Origin: Pseudomonadota bacterium | GTDB lineage: Bacteria > Pseudomonadota > Gammaproteobacteria > Xanthomonadales > Xanthomonadaceae | Assembly: GCA_025355485.1 (NCBI GenBank) | Contig: JANXZP010000057.1 | Span: 1 to 30,200 of the forward strand | Reading direction: 5' to 3' | DNA: 30,200 nt | Shown: in pieces, positions 1 to 6,957 of the stretch | Position numbering within the stretch: position 1 is the stretch's first letter | Layout: each line of letters opens with the position of its first letter | Position numbers and translations under genes: made by a program | The notes under the pieces: generated by a model | Database searches by the model: none | Seen by the model: the letters and a program-made list of their open reading frames with translations, nothing else | Told to the model about the DNA's origin: nothing

Positions 1-1
1 C

Positions 2-508
2 GAAGAAGCTGCCGCACCGGAAGCCGACGCGCCCATCGATCCGCACGCTGAGGTCATGCGCGTGCGTTCCGCGGTCGCTGCTGCGCCGGAGAACGACGCA
101 CTTAAACTCGATCTCGCGTTGGCGCTGCTGAAAACCGGCGCCGCGCACGAAGCCGAAACGATCCTCGACGCATTGCCAGCAAACCTCGCGACCGACGATC
201 GCGCCGTGCATGCGCGCACCCGACTTGCGTTCATCGCAACAGTCAAGGACGCGCCTCCTGCCGCCGTGCTGGAAGCGGCGCTCGCCACCGATCCGAACGA
301 CCTGCGCGCGCGCCACCTGCTGGGCACGCAGAAGATCGTCGCCGGCGATGCGGCGGGCGGACTCGAACAATTCCTCGAGATGTTGCGGCGCGACCGCGGC
401 TACCAAGACGGCTTGCCGAAGAAGGCGCTGATCGATGCCTTCCGCGTGGTCGAGGATGCCGACCTCGTCGGTACCTACCGCCGGCGCATGGCCTCGCTGC
501 TGTTCTGA
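2..508 (+). CDS. YbbN/CnoX-like thioredoxin-TPR co-chaperone, C-terminal part (5' truncated)
   Basis: The frame is open from the left edge of the window, so only about the last 168 residues are seen. They are Ala/Leu-rich helical repeats with a TPR look: a stretch about alternating length and pairing (LALALLKTGAAHEAE), a second helix pair (DLRARHLLG, then GGLEQFLEMLRRDRGYQDG), and a tail ending RRRMASLLF. This order, especially LLEMLRRDR-like followed by a YRRR...LLF terminus, matches the C-terminal half of YbbN/CnoX proteins, where an N-terminal thioredoxin domain is followed by TPR units; those proteins protect unfolded clients and hand them to GroEL or DnaK. The thioredoxin domain itself would lie outside the window, so redox activity cannot be judged. 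Assignment rests on the tail only; a generic TPR protein is the alternative. Confidence 0.75.
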   Translation, partial: EEAAAPEADAPIDPHAEVMRVRSAVAAAPENDALKLDLALALLKTGAAHEAETILDALPANLATDDRAVHARTRLAFIATVKDAPPAAVLEAALATDPNDLRARHLLGTQKIVAGDAAGGLEQFLEMLRRDRGYQDGLPKKALIDAFRVVEDADLVGTYRRRMASLLF

Positions 509-535
509 AGCTCGCGGTGGTCGTAGGCAGCAGTT

Positions 536-580
536 GACCGGAACCTGCGGTCGAGACGGCCACCGGAGCCGCTTCCGGTC
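536..580. other. Long imperfect inverted repeat between the TPR gene and the kinase gene
   Basis: GACCGGAA at 536-543 pairs perfectly with TTCCGGTC at 573-580. Inside it CTGCGGT (545-551) can pair with ACCGGAG at six of seven positions, leaving a loop of about ten bases. No T-run follows, so it is not a clear intrinsic terminator. It could be a transcript-end stabiliser of the upstream gene or part of the kinase leader. Seen by eye; no folding energy computed. Confidence 0.4.
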
Positions 581-643
581 GTCGCCGGCCTGCCGTATGC
601 TGCAAAATCCCCCGTACCCGATCAGCGCGCAGCGCAACCGACC

Positions 644-2986
644 ATGCCCGAATCCGGCAGCCCGCCTGCATCACCCACCAGCACCCAACCGGCGCTGCAC
701 CCGAGCGACTTCCCGCAGATCCCCGGCCACCGCCTGCTGCGACGCCTCGGACAGGGCGGCATGGCGACGGTGTACCTGGCGATGCAGGAATCGCTGGATC
801 GCCCGGTCAGCATCAAGGTCATGGAACGCAATGCGCTGGCCGACGAAACCAGCAAGTCGCGCTTCGAGCACGAGGCGCGCACGATCGCCAAGCTCACCCA
901 TCCGTGCATCGTCAACATCTACGAGGTCGGACGCACGGCCGATGGGCGCATGTACTACATCATGCCGTACCTGCCGAACGGCGATCTGGCGCAGCGCGAT
1001 CTGAGCAACAACGAGGCGCGCATCGTCGAGGTGCTGCGCGCGCTGCTGTCGGCGCTGGGCTACGCGCATGCGCGCGGCATCGTGCATCGCGATGTCAAGG
1101 AAGAAAACGTCCTGTTCGACGCCGCCGACCGGCCGCTGCTGACCGATTTCGGCATCGCCCTGTCCAAGCGCGACACCTCGCGCATCACCACTGCGGGCCT
1201 CGCGGTCGGCAGCTCGGGTTACATGGCGCCGGAACAGGCGCGTGGCGACGAAGTCGATGGTCGCGCCGATCTGTACAGCGTCGGCGTGCTGGCGTTCGAG
1301 CTGCTCTCCGGCGACCTGCCGTACCGCTCGACGGATCCGCTCGCGCTGGCCCTGATGCACGCGCAGAAACCGGTTCCGCGGCTGCCGCCTGCGAAGCGCC
1401 ATTGGCAGGCCTTCATCGACCGCGCGATGGCGAAGACGCCGGTGCAGCGTTTCCGCAATGCGCAGCAGATGCAGCACGCGCTGGATCGGATCGGTCGCCG
1501 CACCGGCAATCACTTCGGCAGCCGCATCCTGCGCAAGTTCGACCATGCGGTGGAAGGCCAGATCTGGAAACGCCCGATCGCACTCGCGATGGGCGGCATG
1601 GTGCTGATCGCGGGCGGGCTGTACGCGGGGCGTGCGCAGTTGCCGCATTTTGGCGTCCGCGCTGCTGCCACGGCGCAGACCGCGGCCACTGCGGTGCCTG
1701 CGCCGACCTCAGCGCATGCGGCAACGCCAGTGCCTGCACCGAAAGCGGTCATCCCACCCGCACCGAAAACAGTCGGTGCGGGCGCTGGCGCTGCCGCGCC
1801 AGCGCCGGCCAGTACGATGGTCAAGCCGCCAGTCGCGGTCGTTGCGCCGCCGGCTGCATCGACCGCAGCGACGATGCCTCCACCCACAGCCGTAGTTCCG
1901 CCAGCGACTGCGACATCGATCGCGCCCGACGCCGCCGTTCTGAGCGCCGCGCACGATGCGATCACGCACGGCAACCTCACCACGCCGGCCGGCGATAGCG
2001 CGGTCGACCTGAGCCTGATGGCCTGGAAACTTTCACCGACTTCGCCCGACGCGCGCAAGCTCGTCAGCGATGTACTGGCCGCGATGTCGGTGCAGGAAGT
2101 CCACGCGATCGTGCAGAACCGCGACCAGCGCGCGCAGGACTACCAGAAACGCGCCGCACAATTGATGACCGCGACCATCGGCGACTCCGCACCCGCATGG
2201 CGCGCCTACCAGACCGCGGCAGCGAACGCGCTCGCGCACCGCGCGGCGCAGGCGTCGGTCGCGCCCGATGCGGCCGCGCTGGCGCGCACCGATGCGCTGG
2301 CCAAGCAGATGGATCTGTCCGACGTTTACGTCCGCGCCAGAACCCGCGAAATCGCCCTCGCGCAGACGCAACAGTCGCAACAACAGGCGCAACAGGCACA
2401 GGCGAAAGCGACGGCAGCGCAAACGGCGCAAGCCGCCAGCGTGCAGGCTGCGTCCGCCGGAGCCGGCTACGTGCTGCTGCATGCGGCATCGAACGGACAT
2501 GCGGGCGCTGCGCTCGCGCGCAGCGAAGTGACCCGCCACGAGTACGCGCAGTTCGTCAATGCGACCGGACGCCCGGCATCGGACTGTTCGAGTCGCAAGA
2601 TTTTTTCGTCGATCTTCGGCAGCCACCGCCGGAACTGGACCCAGCCGGGTTTCGACCAGGGCGACGAGCAACCCGTGGTCTGCGTGAGCTGGAGCGACGC
2701 CAATGCGTACGTGCAATGGCTGAATGCGCGCGGCGGTTCGCACTATCGCCTGCCGAATATCGCCGACTGGCATGAGGCAGGGAATGCGCCATCGTCCGCG
2801 GCACCGGGCATCGACGCACGGTTTTCCAACTGGCTATCCGACTGCGCATCCGGTTGCGACCAGCACCTGGTCACCGGACGTTCCTGGCGCGACCACAATT
2901 CAAGCAATCCGAACGCGCACGGAGGCGATCGTGGCTACGACGATGTCAGCTTCCGCGTCGTGCGCGAAACCAGCGGCCAGCACTGA
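644..2986 (+). CDS. Membrane Ser/Thr protein kinase fused to a SUMF1-like (formylglycine-generating enzyme family) domain
   Basis: 780 aa. Residues about 26-285 form a Hanks-type kinase: glycine loop LGQGGMATVY (35-44), ATP lysine K58 in VSIKVME, catalytic loop HRDVKEEN (H148-D150; the usual Pro of KPEN is Glu), DFG at 168-170, APE in GYMAPEQ. One membrane segment lies at about 311-328, then a long Ala/Pro-rich linker (about 337-435), a helical region, a Gln/Ala-rich stretch, and a SUMF1-type domain from about 606 to 775 (SEVTRHEYAQFVNATG, QPVVCVSWSDANAYVQWLN, YRLPNIADWHEAG, DVSFRVVRE). The topology puts the kinase in the cytoplasm and the SUMF1 domain in the periplasm, suggesting a receptor kinase with an external sensor. 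After GRSW the two catalytic cysteines of true FGEs are absent, so formylglycine synthesis is unlikely. No clear Shine-Dalgarno precedes ATG 644. The next gene follows after 2 nt. Confidence 0.92.
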   Translation: MPESGSPPASPTSTQPALHPSDFPQIPGHRLLRRLGQGGMATVYLAMQESLDRPVSIKVMERNALADETSKSRFEHEARTIAKLTHPCIVNIYEVGRTADGRMYYIMPYLPNGDLAQRDLSNNEARIVEVLRALLSALGYAHARGIVHRDVKEENVLFDAADRPLLTDFGIALSKRDTSRITTAGLAVGSSGYMAPEQARGDEVDGRADLYSVGVLAFELLSGDLPYRSTDPLALALMHAQKPVPRLPPAKRHWQAFIDRAMAKTPVQRFRNAQQMQHALDRIGRRTGNHFGSRILRKFDHAVEGQIWKRPIALAMGGMVLIAGGLYAGRAQLPHFGVRAAATAQTAATAVPAPTSAHAATPVPAPKAVIPPAPKTVGAGAGAAAPAPASTMVKPPVAVVAPPAASTAATMPPPTAVVPPATATSIAPDAAVLSAAHDAITHGNLTTPAGDSAVDLSLMAWKLSPTSPDARKLVSDVLAAMSVQEVHAIVQNRDQRAQDYQKRAAQLMTATIGDSAPAWRAYQTAAANALAHRAAQASVAPDAAALARTDALAKQMDLSDVYVRARTREIALAQTQQSQQQAQQAQAKATAAQTAQAASVQAASAGAGYVLLHAASNGHAGAALARSEVTRHEYAQFVNATGRPASDCSSRKIFSSIFGSHRRNWTQPGFDQGDEQPVVCVSWSDANAYVQWLNARGGSHYRLPNIADWHEAGNAPSSAAPGIDARFSNWLSDCASGCDQHLVTGRSWRDHNSSNPNAHGGDRGYDDVSFRVVRETSGQH

Positions 2987-2988
2987 GC

Positions 2989-3672
2989 GTGCCAACATCC
3001 GACCCTAATCCGCGCGCGCCGCTGCGCGTGCTGTTCGTGACCGGGCTGCTGACCCTGCTGCCGATCTGGCTGACCTGGGTCGTGTTCAAGTTCGTATTCG
3101 GACTGCTGTCGGATCTCAGCCGTCCGCTGGTCGGCCCCTTGCTGGCCGGTGTCGCGCAGGAGCATCCACGATTCGGATGGCTCGCCCACGCATGGGCGCT
3201 GACCGCGTTCGGCGTGATCGCGACGGTCGCGCTGATCCTGCTGGTCGGCTGGCTCGCGCGTCGCGTCGCCGGCCAGCGTGCGCTCGCGTGGTTCGAGATC
3301 GCGATCCGCCGCGTTCCACTCGCGAAAACGGTGTACGGCAGTGCGCGCCAGTTGCTCGACCTCATGCAGGCGCCGCCCGATGGCGGCCAGCGCGTGGTGC
3401 TGATCGAGTTTCCGCATCCGGGCATGAAAGCGGTCGGTTTCCTGACGCGCACCTTGCGTGATGAAGCGACCGGTCGCGAACTCGCCGCCGTGTACGTACC
3501 GACCACGCCGAACCCGACCGGCGGCTATCTGGAAATTGTGCCGGTCGAGGATCTGATCGCGACCGACTGGACGGTGGACCAGGCGATGACTTTCATCATC
3601 TCCGGCGGCGCGGTCGCGCCCAAGCGCATGCCGTATTCGGGCGCCGCAACGGACGCCGTCGCGCCTGATTGA
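2989..3672 (+). CDS. DUF502 family membrane protein
   Basis: 227 aa from GTG 2989, only 2 nt after the kinase stop, so the two are probably co-transcribed and translationally coupled. The protein opens with a short polar tail, then a hydrophobic segment (LFVTGLLTLLPIWLTWVVFKFVFG, about residues 14-37), and a second one (AFGVIATVALILLVGWLARR, about 70-90). The following soluble part carries DUF502 hallmarks: IRRVPLAKTVYGSARQLLD, a VVLIEFPHPG strand, GFLTR, VYVPTTPNPTGGYLEIVP and a C-terminal MTFIISGG. DUF502 proteins are widespread bacterial inner-membrane proteins of unknown biochemical role. The GTG start is chosen because it follows the kinase stop directly and no ATG lies between it and the first membrane segment. 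Family call is firm, function unknown; a functional link to the kinase is inference from position. Confidence 0.9.
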   Translation: MPTSDPNPRAPLRVLFVTGLLTLLPIWLTWVVFKFVFGLLSDLSRPLVGPLLAGVAQEHPRFGWLAHAWALTAFGVIATVALILLVGWLARRVAGQRALAWFEIAIRRVPLAKTVYGSARQLLDLMQAPPDGGQRVVLIEFPHPGMKAVGFLTRTLRDEATGRELAAVYVPTTPNPTGGYLEIVPVEDLIATDWTVDQAMTFIISGGAVAPKRMPYSGAATDAVAPD

Positions 3673-3841
3673 GTACGCAGCGACAAATCGGCCTGCATGA
3701 CGTTTGGCCCGTGCAGCGTGCGCTGCGCTGTCGCACCATGCGTTCCGACTGATTCTCGTCAAATCCATTCGATCGCACCCATCGATCACAGTTCGTCGAT
3801 CGCATCTCCTCCGTCGCGTCTCATCCAGCCAGGAATTCCCC

Positions 3842-5707
3842 ATGAACAAGCCGATCCTCGTCGTCGCCATCGCTGCCGCGCTGTGCGCCGGCGCGCCTGC
3901 CTTCGCGCAGTCCAATGCCGCCAGCCCGCCTGCTGCAACCGCCGCGACGCCCGCGCCGCACACGGATGTGCAAGTGCCGCGAGCGCAGGATGCGCAGGGG
4001 CGGCCAGCGGACAAGGCCGCACAACTCGACCAGCTCTACACCGATTTCTGGGAAGCCACACTCAAGCTCAATCCGATCGAAGCGACCTTCGTCGGCGATC
4101 CGCGCTACAACGACCAGCTGCCGAATTTCCTGTCCGACGACTACCGCGCGCAGAGCCACGCGTTCAACGTCGAGTGGCTGGCCAAGGCCAAGGCGATCGG
4201 CGCGGATGGTTTGAGCGGACAGGCCCTGCTGTCGTACAACATCTTCGTGAAGCAGCAGCAGGATCAACTCGACGGCGAGCGTTTCCGCGACGACCTGCAA
4301 CCGATCGACCAGTTCAACAACCTCGCATTGCTAGCCGTGCAGCTCGGATCGGGCACCAGCGCGCAACCGTTCCAGACGGTCAAGGACTATGACAACTGGC
4401 TCGCGCGCGCAGGCAAGGTGCCGGCCCTCTACGACCAGGCGATCGCCAACATGCGCGAAGGCGTCAAGGCCGGCATCGTGCAGCCGAAGGCGCTGATGGT
4501 GAAGGTGATCCCGCAGCTCGACGCGGTGATCAGGGACAAGCCCGAGGAATCGGAGTTCTGGAGCCCGATCAAGAACATGCCGAAGACCTTTTCGGACGCC
4601 GACAAGGCGCGCCTGACCGATGCGTATCGCCACCTGATCGCCGACCAGCTAATGCCTTCGTACAGGAAGTTGCGCGCTTACATCGCCGACGACTACATGC
4701 CGCATACGCGCAGCACGGTCGGTTACGACGCGTTGCCAGACGGCCATGCCTGGTACGCGTATCGCGTGCGCATGATGACGACCACCGACGAGACGCCCGA
4801 CCAGATCCACGCGATCGGCCTGTCCGAAGTTGCGCGCATCAAGAAGCAGATGGACGCGCTGCGCGTGAAAGTTGGCTTCAAGGGCGACCTGCAGGCGTTC
4901 TTCCACTTCCTCAACACCGACAAGCAATTCATCTTCCCGACCGAGAAGGCGCTGCTGGACGGCTACAACAGCGTGTACGCGAAAGTGCAGAAGGGCGTGC
5001 CGCGCGATTTCGCGATCCAGCCCAAGGCGAAGTTCGAGATCCGTCCGGTCGAAGCCTATCGTGCCCAATCGGCCGCAGGCGGTTCTTACCAGCCGCCGAG
5101 CGAAGACGGCACGCGCCCGGGCATCTTCTACGTCAACACCTACGACCTGCCCTCGCGCAAGAACTGGGAGATGGAAGACCTGTTCCTGCACGAAGCGATC
5201 CCTGGCCACCATTTCCAACTCTCGATCCAGCAGGAACAGACCGGCCTGCCGAAGTTCCGCCGCTTCGGCGGCGAAACCGCGTACATCGAGGGTTATGCGC
5301 TGTACTGCGAAACCCTTGGCAAGGAACTCGGCATGTACGCCGATCCGTACCAGGCATTCGGCCAGTTGCAGAACGAACAGTTCCGCGCGATGCGACTGGT
5401 CGTCGATACCGGCCTGCACAGCAAGGGCTGGACGCACGACCAGGCGATCCAGTACATGCTCGACAACTCGGCGATGAGCAAGACCGACGTGATCGCCGAA
5501 GTCGAACGCTACATCGCGATGCCCGCGCAAGCGCTGGCCTACAAGACCGGCCAGATGAAGATCACCGAGCTGCGCGCGAAGGCCGCGAAGGAACTCGGCG
5601 CAAAGTTCGACGTGCGCGCGTTCCATACCGAACTGCTGAAGGATGGCGCGCTGCCGCTGGGCGTGCTGGAGATGAAGATCGATCGTTGGGTGAGTAGCCA
5701 ACGCTGA
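3842..5707 (+). CDS. Exported DUF885 family metallopeptidase-like protein
   Basis: 621 aa from ATG 3842, preceded by AGGA at about 8 nt. The first 23 residues form a Sec signal peptide (MNKPILVVAIAAALC, cleavage probably after AFA), so the protein is periplasmic or secreted. The mature part carries DUF885 features: YTDFWEATLKLNPIEATFVGDPRYND near the N terminus, GYDALPDGHAWYAYRVRMMTTTDETPDQIHAIG in the middle, a zinc-type motif HEAIPGHH (H450-H457), then EGYALYCETLG (E483), where relatives usually have EGWALY. The HExxxxH arrangement plus downstream glutamate is that of a gluzincin-like peptidase; substrate is unknown. Length is normal for the family. A 169-bp gap separates it from the DUF502 gene, so it likely has its own promoter. 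Two hairpins follow the stop. Confidence 0.92.
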   Translation: MNKPILVVAIAAALCAGAPAFAQSNAASPPAATAATPAPHTDVQVPRAQDAQGRPADKAAQLDQLYTDFWEATLKLNPIEATFVGDPRYNDQLPNFLSDDYRAQSHAFNVEWLAKAKAIGADGLSGQALLSYNIFVKQQQDQLDGERFRDDLQPIDQFNNLALLAVQLGSGTSAQPFQTVKDYDNWLARAGKVPALYDQAIANMREGVKAGIVQPKALMVKVIPQLDAVIRDKPEESEFWSPIKNMPKTFSDADKARLTDAYRHLIADQLMPSYRKLRAYIADDYMPHTRSTVGYDALPDGHAWYAYRVRMMTTTDETPDQIHAIGLSEVARIKKQMDALRVKVGFKGDLQAFFHFLNTDKQFIFPTEKALLDGYNSVYAKVQKGVPRDFAIQPKAKFEIRPVEAYRAQSAAGGSYQPPSEDGTRPGIFYVNTYDLPSRKNWEMEDLFLHEAIPGHHFQLSIQQEQTGLPKFRRFGGETAYIEGYALYCETLGKELGMYADPYQAFGQLQNEQFRAMRLVVDTGLHSKGWTHDQAIQYMLDNSAMSKTDVIAEVERYIAMPAQALAYKTGQMKITELRAKAAKELGAKFDVRAFHTELLKDGALPLGVLEMKIDRWVSSQR

Positions 5708-5733
5708 CGCGATGCCATTGGGCATCGCGTTTG
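5708..5733 (+). terminator. Stem-loop directly after the DUF885 stop
   Basis: CGCGATGCC (5708-5716) and GGCATCGCG (5721-5729) form a perfect 9-bp stem with an ATTG loop, followed by TTTGG. The stem begins at the base after the stop codon. The T-run is short, so termination may be weak. Confidence 0.65.
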
Positions 5734-5976
5734 GCTGCGACTGCGCGTGCACGACAGCACGCGCGAGTCAGGGCCGTAGCAGGCCGGAAACTGCTCCTGC
5801 GTTTCCGGCATTTCTGATGTCCACGGATGGACGAATGCCGCGAGCGCATGGATGCGCAAGAGCGGCCGCCATCCATGGCGGTCAGATGCGTAGGGCCAGG
5901 CTGCTTGGTGAGGCCTGGATGGCCGAACTTGGCAGCGCGACACAGAAAAATTGATGGTGAGTTTTATTGCGACAAG

Positions 5977-6004
5977 AAGAGACCAGCTCATGCCGGTCTT
6001 TTTT
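5977..6004 (+). terminator. Intrinsic terminator upstream of the CPBP gene
   Basis: AGACC (5980-5984) pairs with GGTCT (5995-5999), extended by an inner GC/GC pair and by outer A-T and G-T pairs; six T residues (5999-6004) close it. It is oriented to end transcripts from the left, so it acts as a second barrier behind the DUF885 gene. Confidence 0.65.
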
Positions 6005-6054
6005 CGCGGCACCGCCAGCCACCACACAATAAAATCAACGCATTGGGATCAACC

Positions 6055-6957
6055 TTGAAAAACGCATTCTTCAATCAGGACGGACGGCTTCGCAATGGAT
6101 GGTGGATCCTCATCTTTGTCGGGCTCATTGCGCTCACGAGGTTCCCCTATCGCCTGGTCACCCACGGGCTGAAGGATCTCGGCGTCCCTGCGCAATGGCT
6201 CGAACCCGCGCCGTTCCTGTTCACCCTGCTCGCGACATGGGCCTGCACGCGGCTCAGGAAGGAGCCCCTCTCAAGTGTCGGATTCCTCATCGATCGGCGC
6301 TGGATGAAGGAAATCGCCTTCGGTACCTTGCTTGGCCTGGGTGAAATGCTGGCGGTCGTCGGGATGATCTGGGCCGTCGGCGGCGTGCACCTTGAACTGA
6401 ACCCCGCGCGCAGTTTGAGTGCGCTGGGTTACGGCTTCTACATGTTCCTGTTCGTGGCCCTGTTCGAGGAGAACGTGTTTCGCGGATTCGTCTTCCAGCG
6501 GCTTGTGGGTGGGACGGGAGTCTGGGTCGCGCAAATCGCGATGGCACTCCTCTTCGCCCTTGGCCATTGGGGAAATCCGGGGATGCAGGGCGCCACCGAA
6601 ATCTGGGCCACGATCGATATTTTTCTGGCTGCAGTGATGCTGGGGCTCGCCTACCTGCGCACCCGTAGCCTCGCCCTCCCTGTTGGCCTGCATCTGGGCT
6701 GGAACTGGACACAGGGCCACATCCTTGGCTTCGGCGTCAGCGGCATTGGTCAACCCGGCTGGTTTCATCCAATCTTCCACGGCAAGGCCGAGTGGCTCAC
6801 GGGCGGCAACTTCGGCCCGGAGTCCAGCATCTTTGCCGTGGTCGCGGATCTCGCGATGATTGCCCTGCTCTGGAAATGGAAGGGCTCCAGTGGCGCTCGG
6901 GCCACTGCTCAGGTTTGCGAGTCGGGGAATCCGGAATTACAAGGAGGACTAGGGTAG
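6055..6957 (+). CDS. CPBP family intramembrane glutamic endopeptidase
   Basis: 300 aa if started at TTG 6055, which lies just before the first hydrophobic stretch, has GGGA about 7 nt upstream and follows an AT-rich possible -10. A longer frame reaches back to 5827 but runs through a terminator and has no membrane-protein character there, so it is rejected. The protein is mostly membrane segments and holds the three CPBP (Abi/CAAX) motifs: EENVFRG (E138, E139, R143), FALGH (H171) and HLGWN (H213, N217). Such proteins cleave within membranes using the paired glutamates; bacterial members serve in prenyl-protein-like processing, bacteriocin self-immunity or signalling. Substrate unknown. It uses AGG arginine codons and looks less GC-rich than its neighbours. 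Its TAG stop abuts the stop of the opposite-strand acyltransferase gene without a gap. Confidence 0.85.
   Translation: MKNAFFNQDGRLRNGWWILIFVGLIALTRFPYRLVTHGLKDLGVPAQWLEPAPFLFTLLATWACTRLRKEPLSSVGFLIDRRWMKEIAFGTLLGLGEMLAVVGMIWAVGGVHLELNPARSLSALGYGFYMFLFVALFEENVFRGFVFQRLVGGTGVWVAQIAMALLFALGHWGNPGMQGATEIWATIDIFLAAVMLGLAYLRTRSLALPVGLHLGWNWTQGHILGFGVSGIGQPGWFHPIFHGKAEWLTGGNFGPESSIFAVVADLAMIALLWKWKGSSGARATAQVCESGNPELQGGLG

Larger units (their letters stand above)
5708..6054. other. 347-bp intergenic region between the DUF885 and CPBP genes
   Basis: Apart from the two hairpins reported separately, it holds no convincing gene. The stretch from about 5942 to 6035 is noticeably richer in A and T than its surroundings; TAAAAT at 6030-6035 could be a -10 element for the CPBP gene (transcript start near 6042), though no good -35 is seen at the right distance. 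Confidence 0.5.

Noticed and set aside
3769..3804. TCGATCGCA repeated twice before the DUF885 gene
   Set aside because: Only two short copies, 27 nt apart; GATC-rich words are common here and no pattern continues.
4649..5752. 367-codon open frame antisense to the DUF885 gene
   Set aside because: Same shadow effect; composition is Arg/His/Val-rich and no family features are seen.
5827..6054. N-terminal extension of the CPBP frame back to ATG 5827
   Set aside because: It crosses an intrinsic terminator hairpin, has no hydrophobic or conserved sequence, and the TTG at 6055 directly precedes the first conserved segment.
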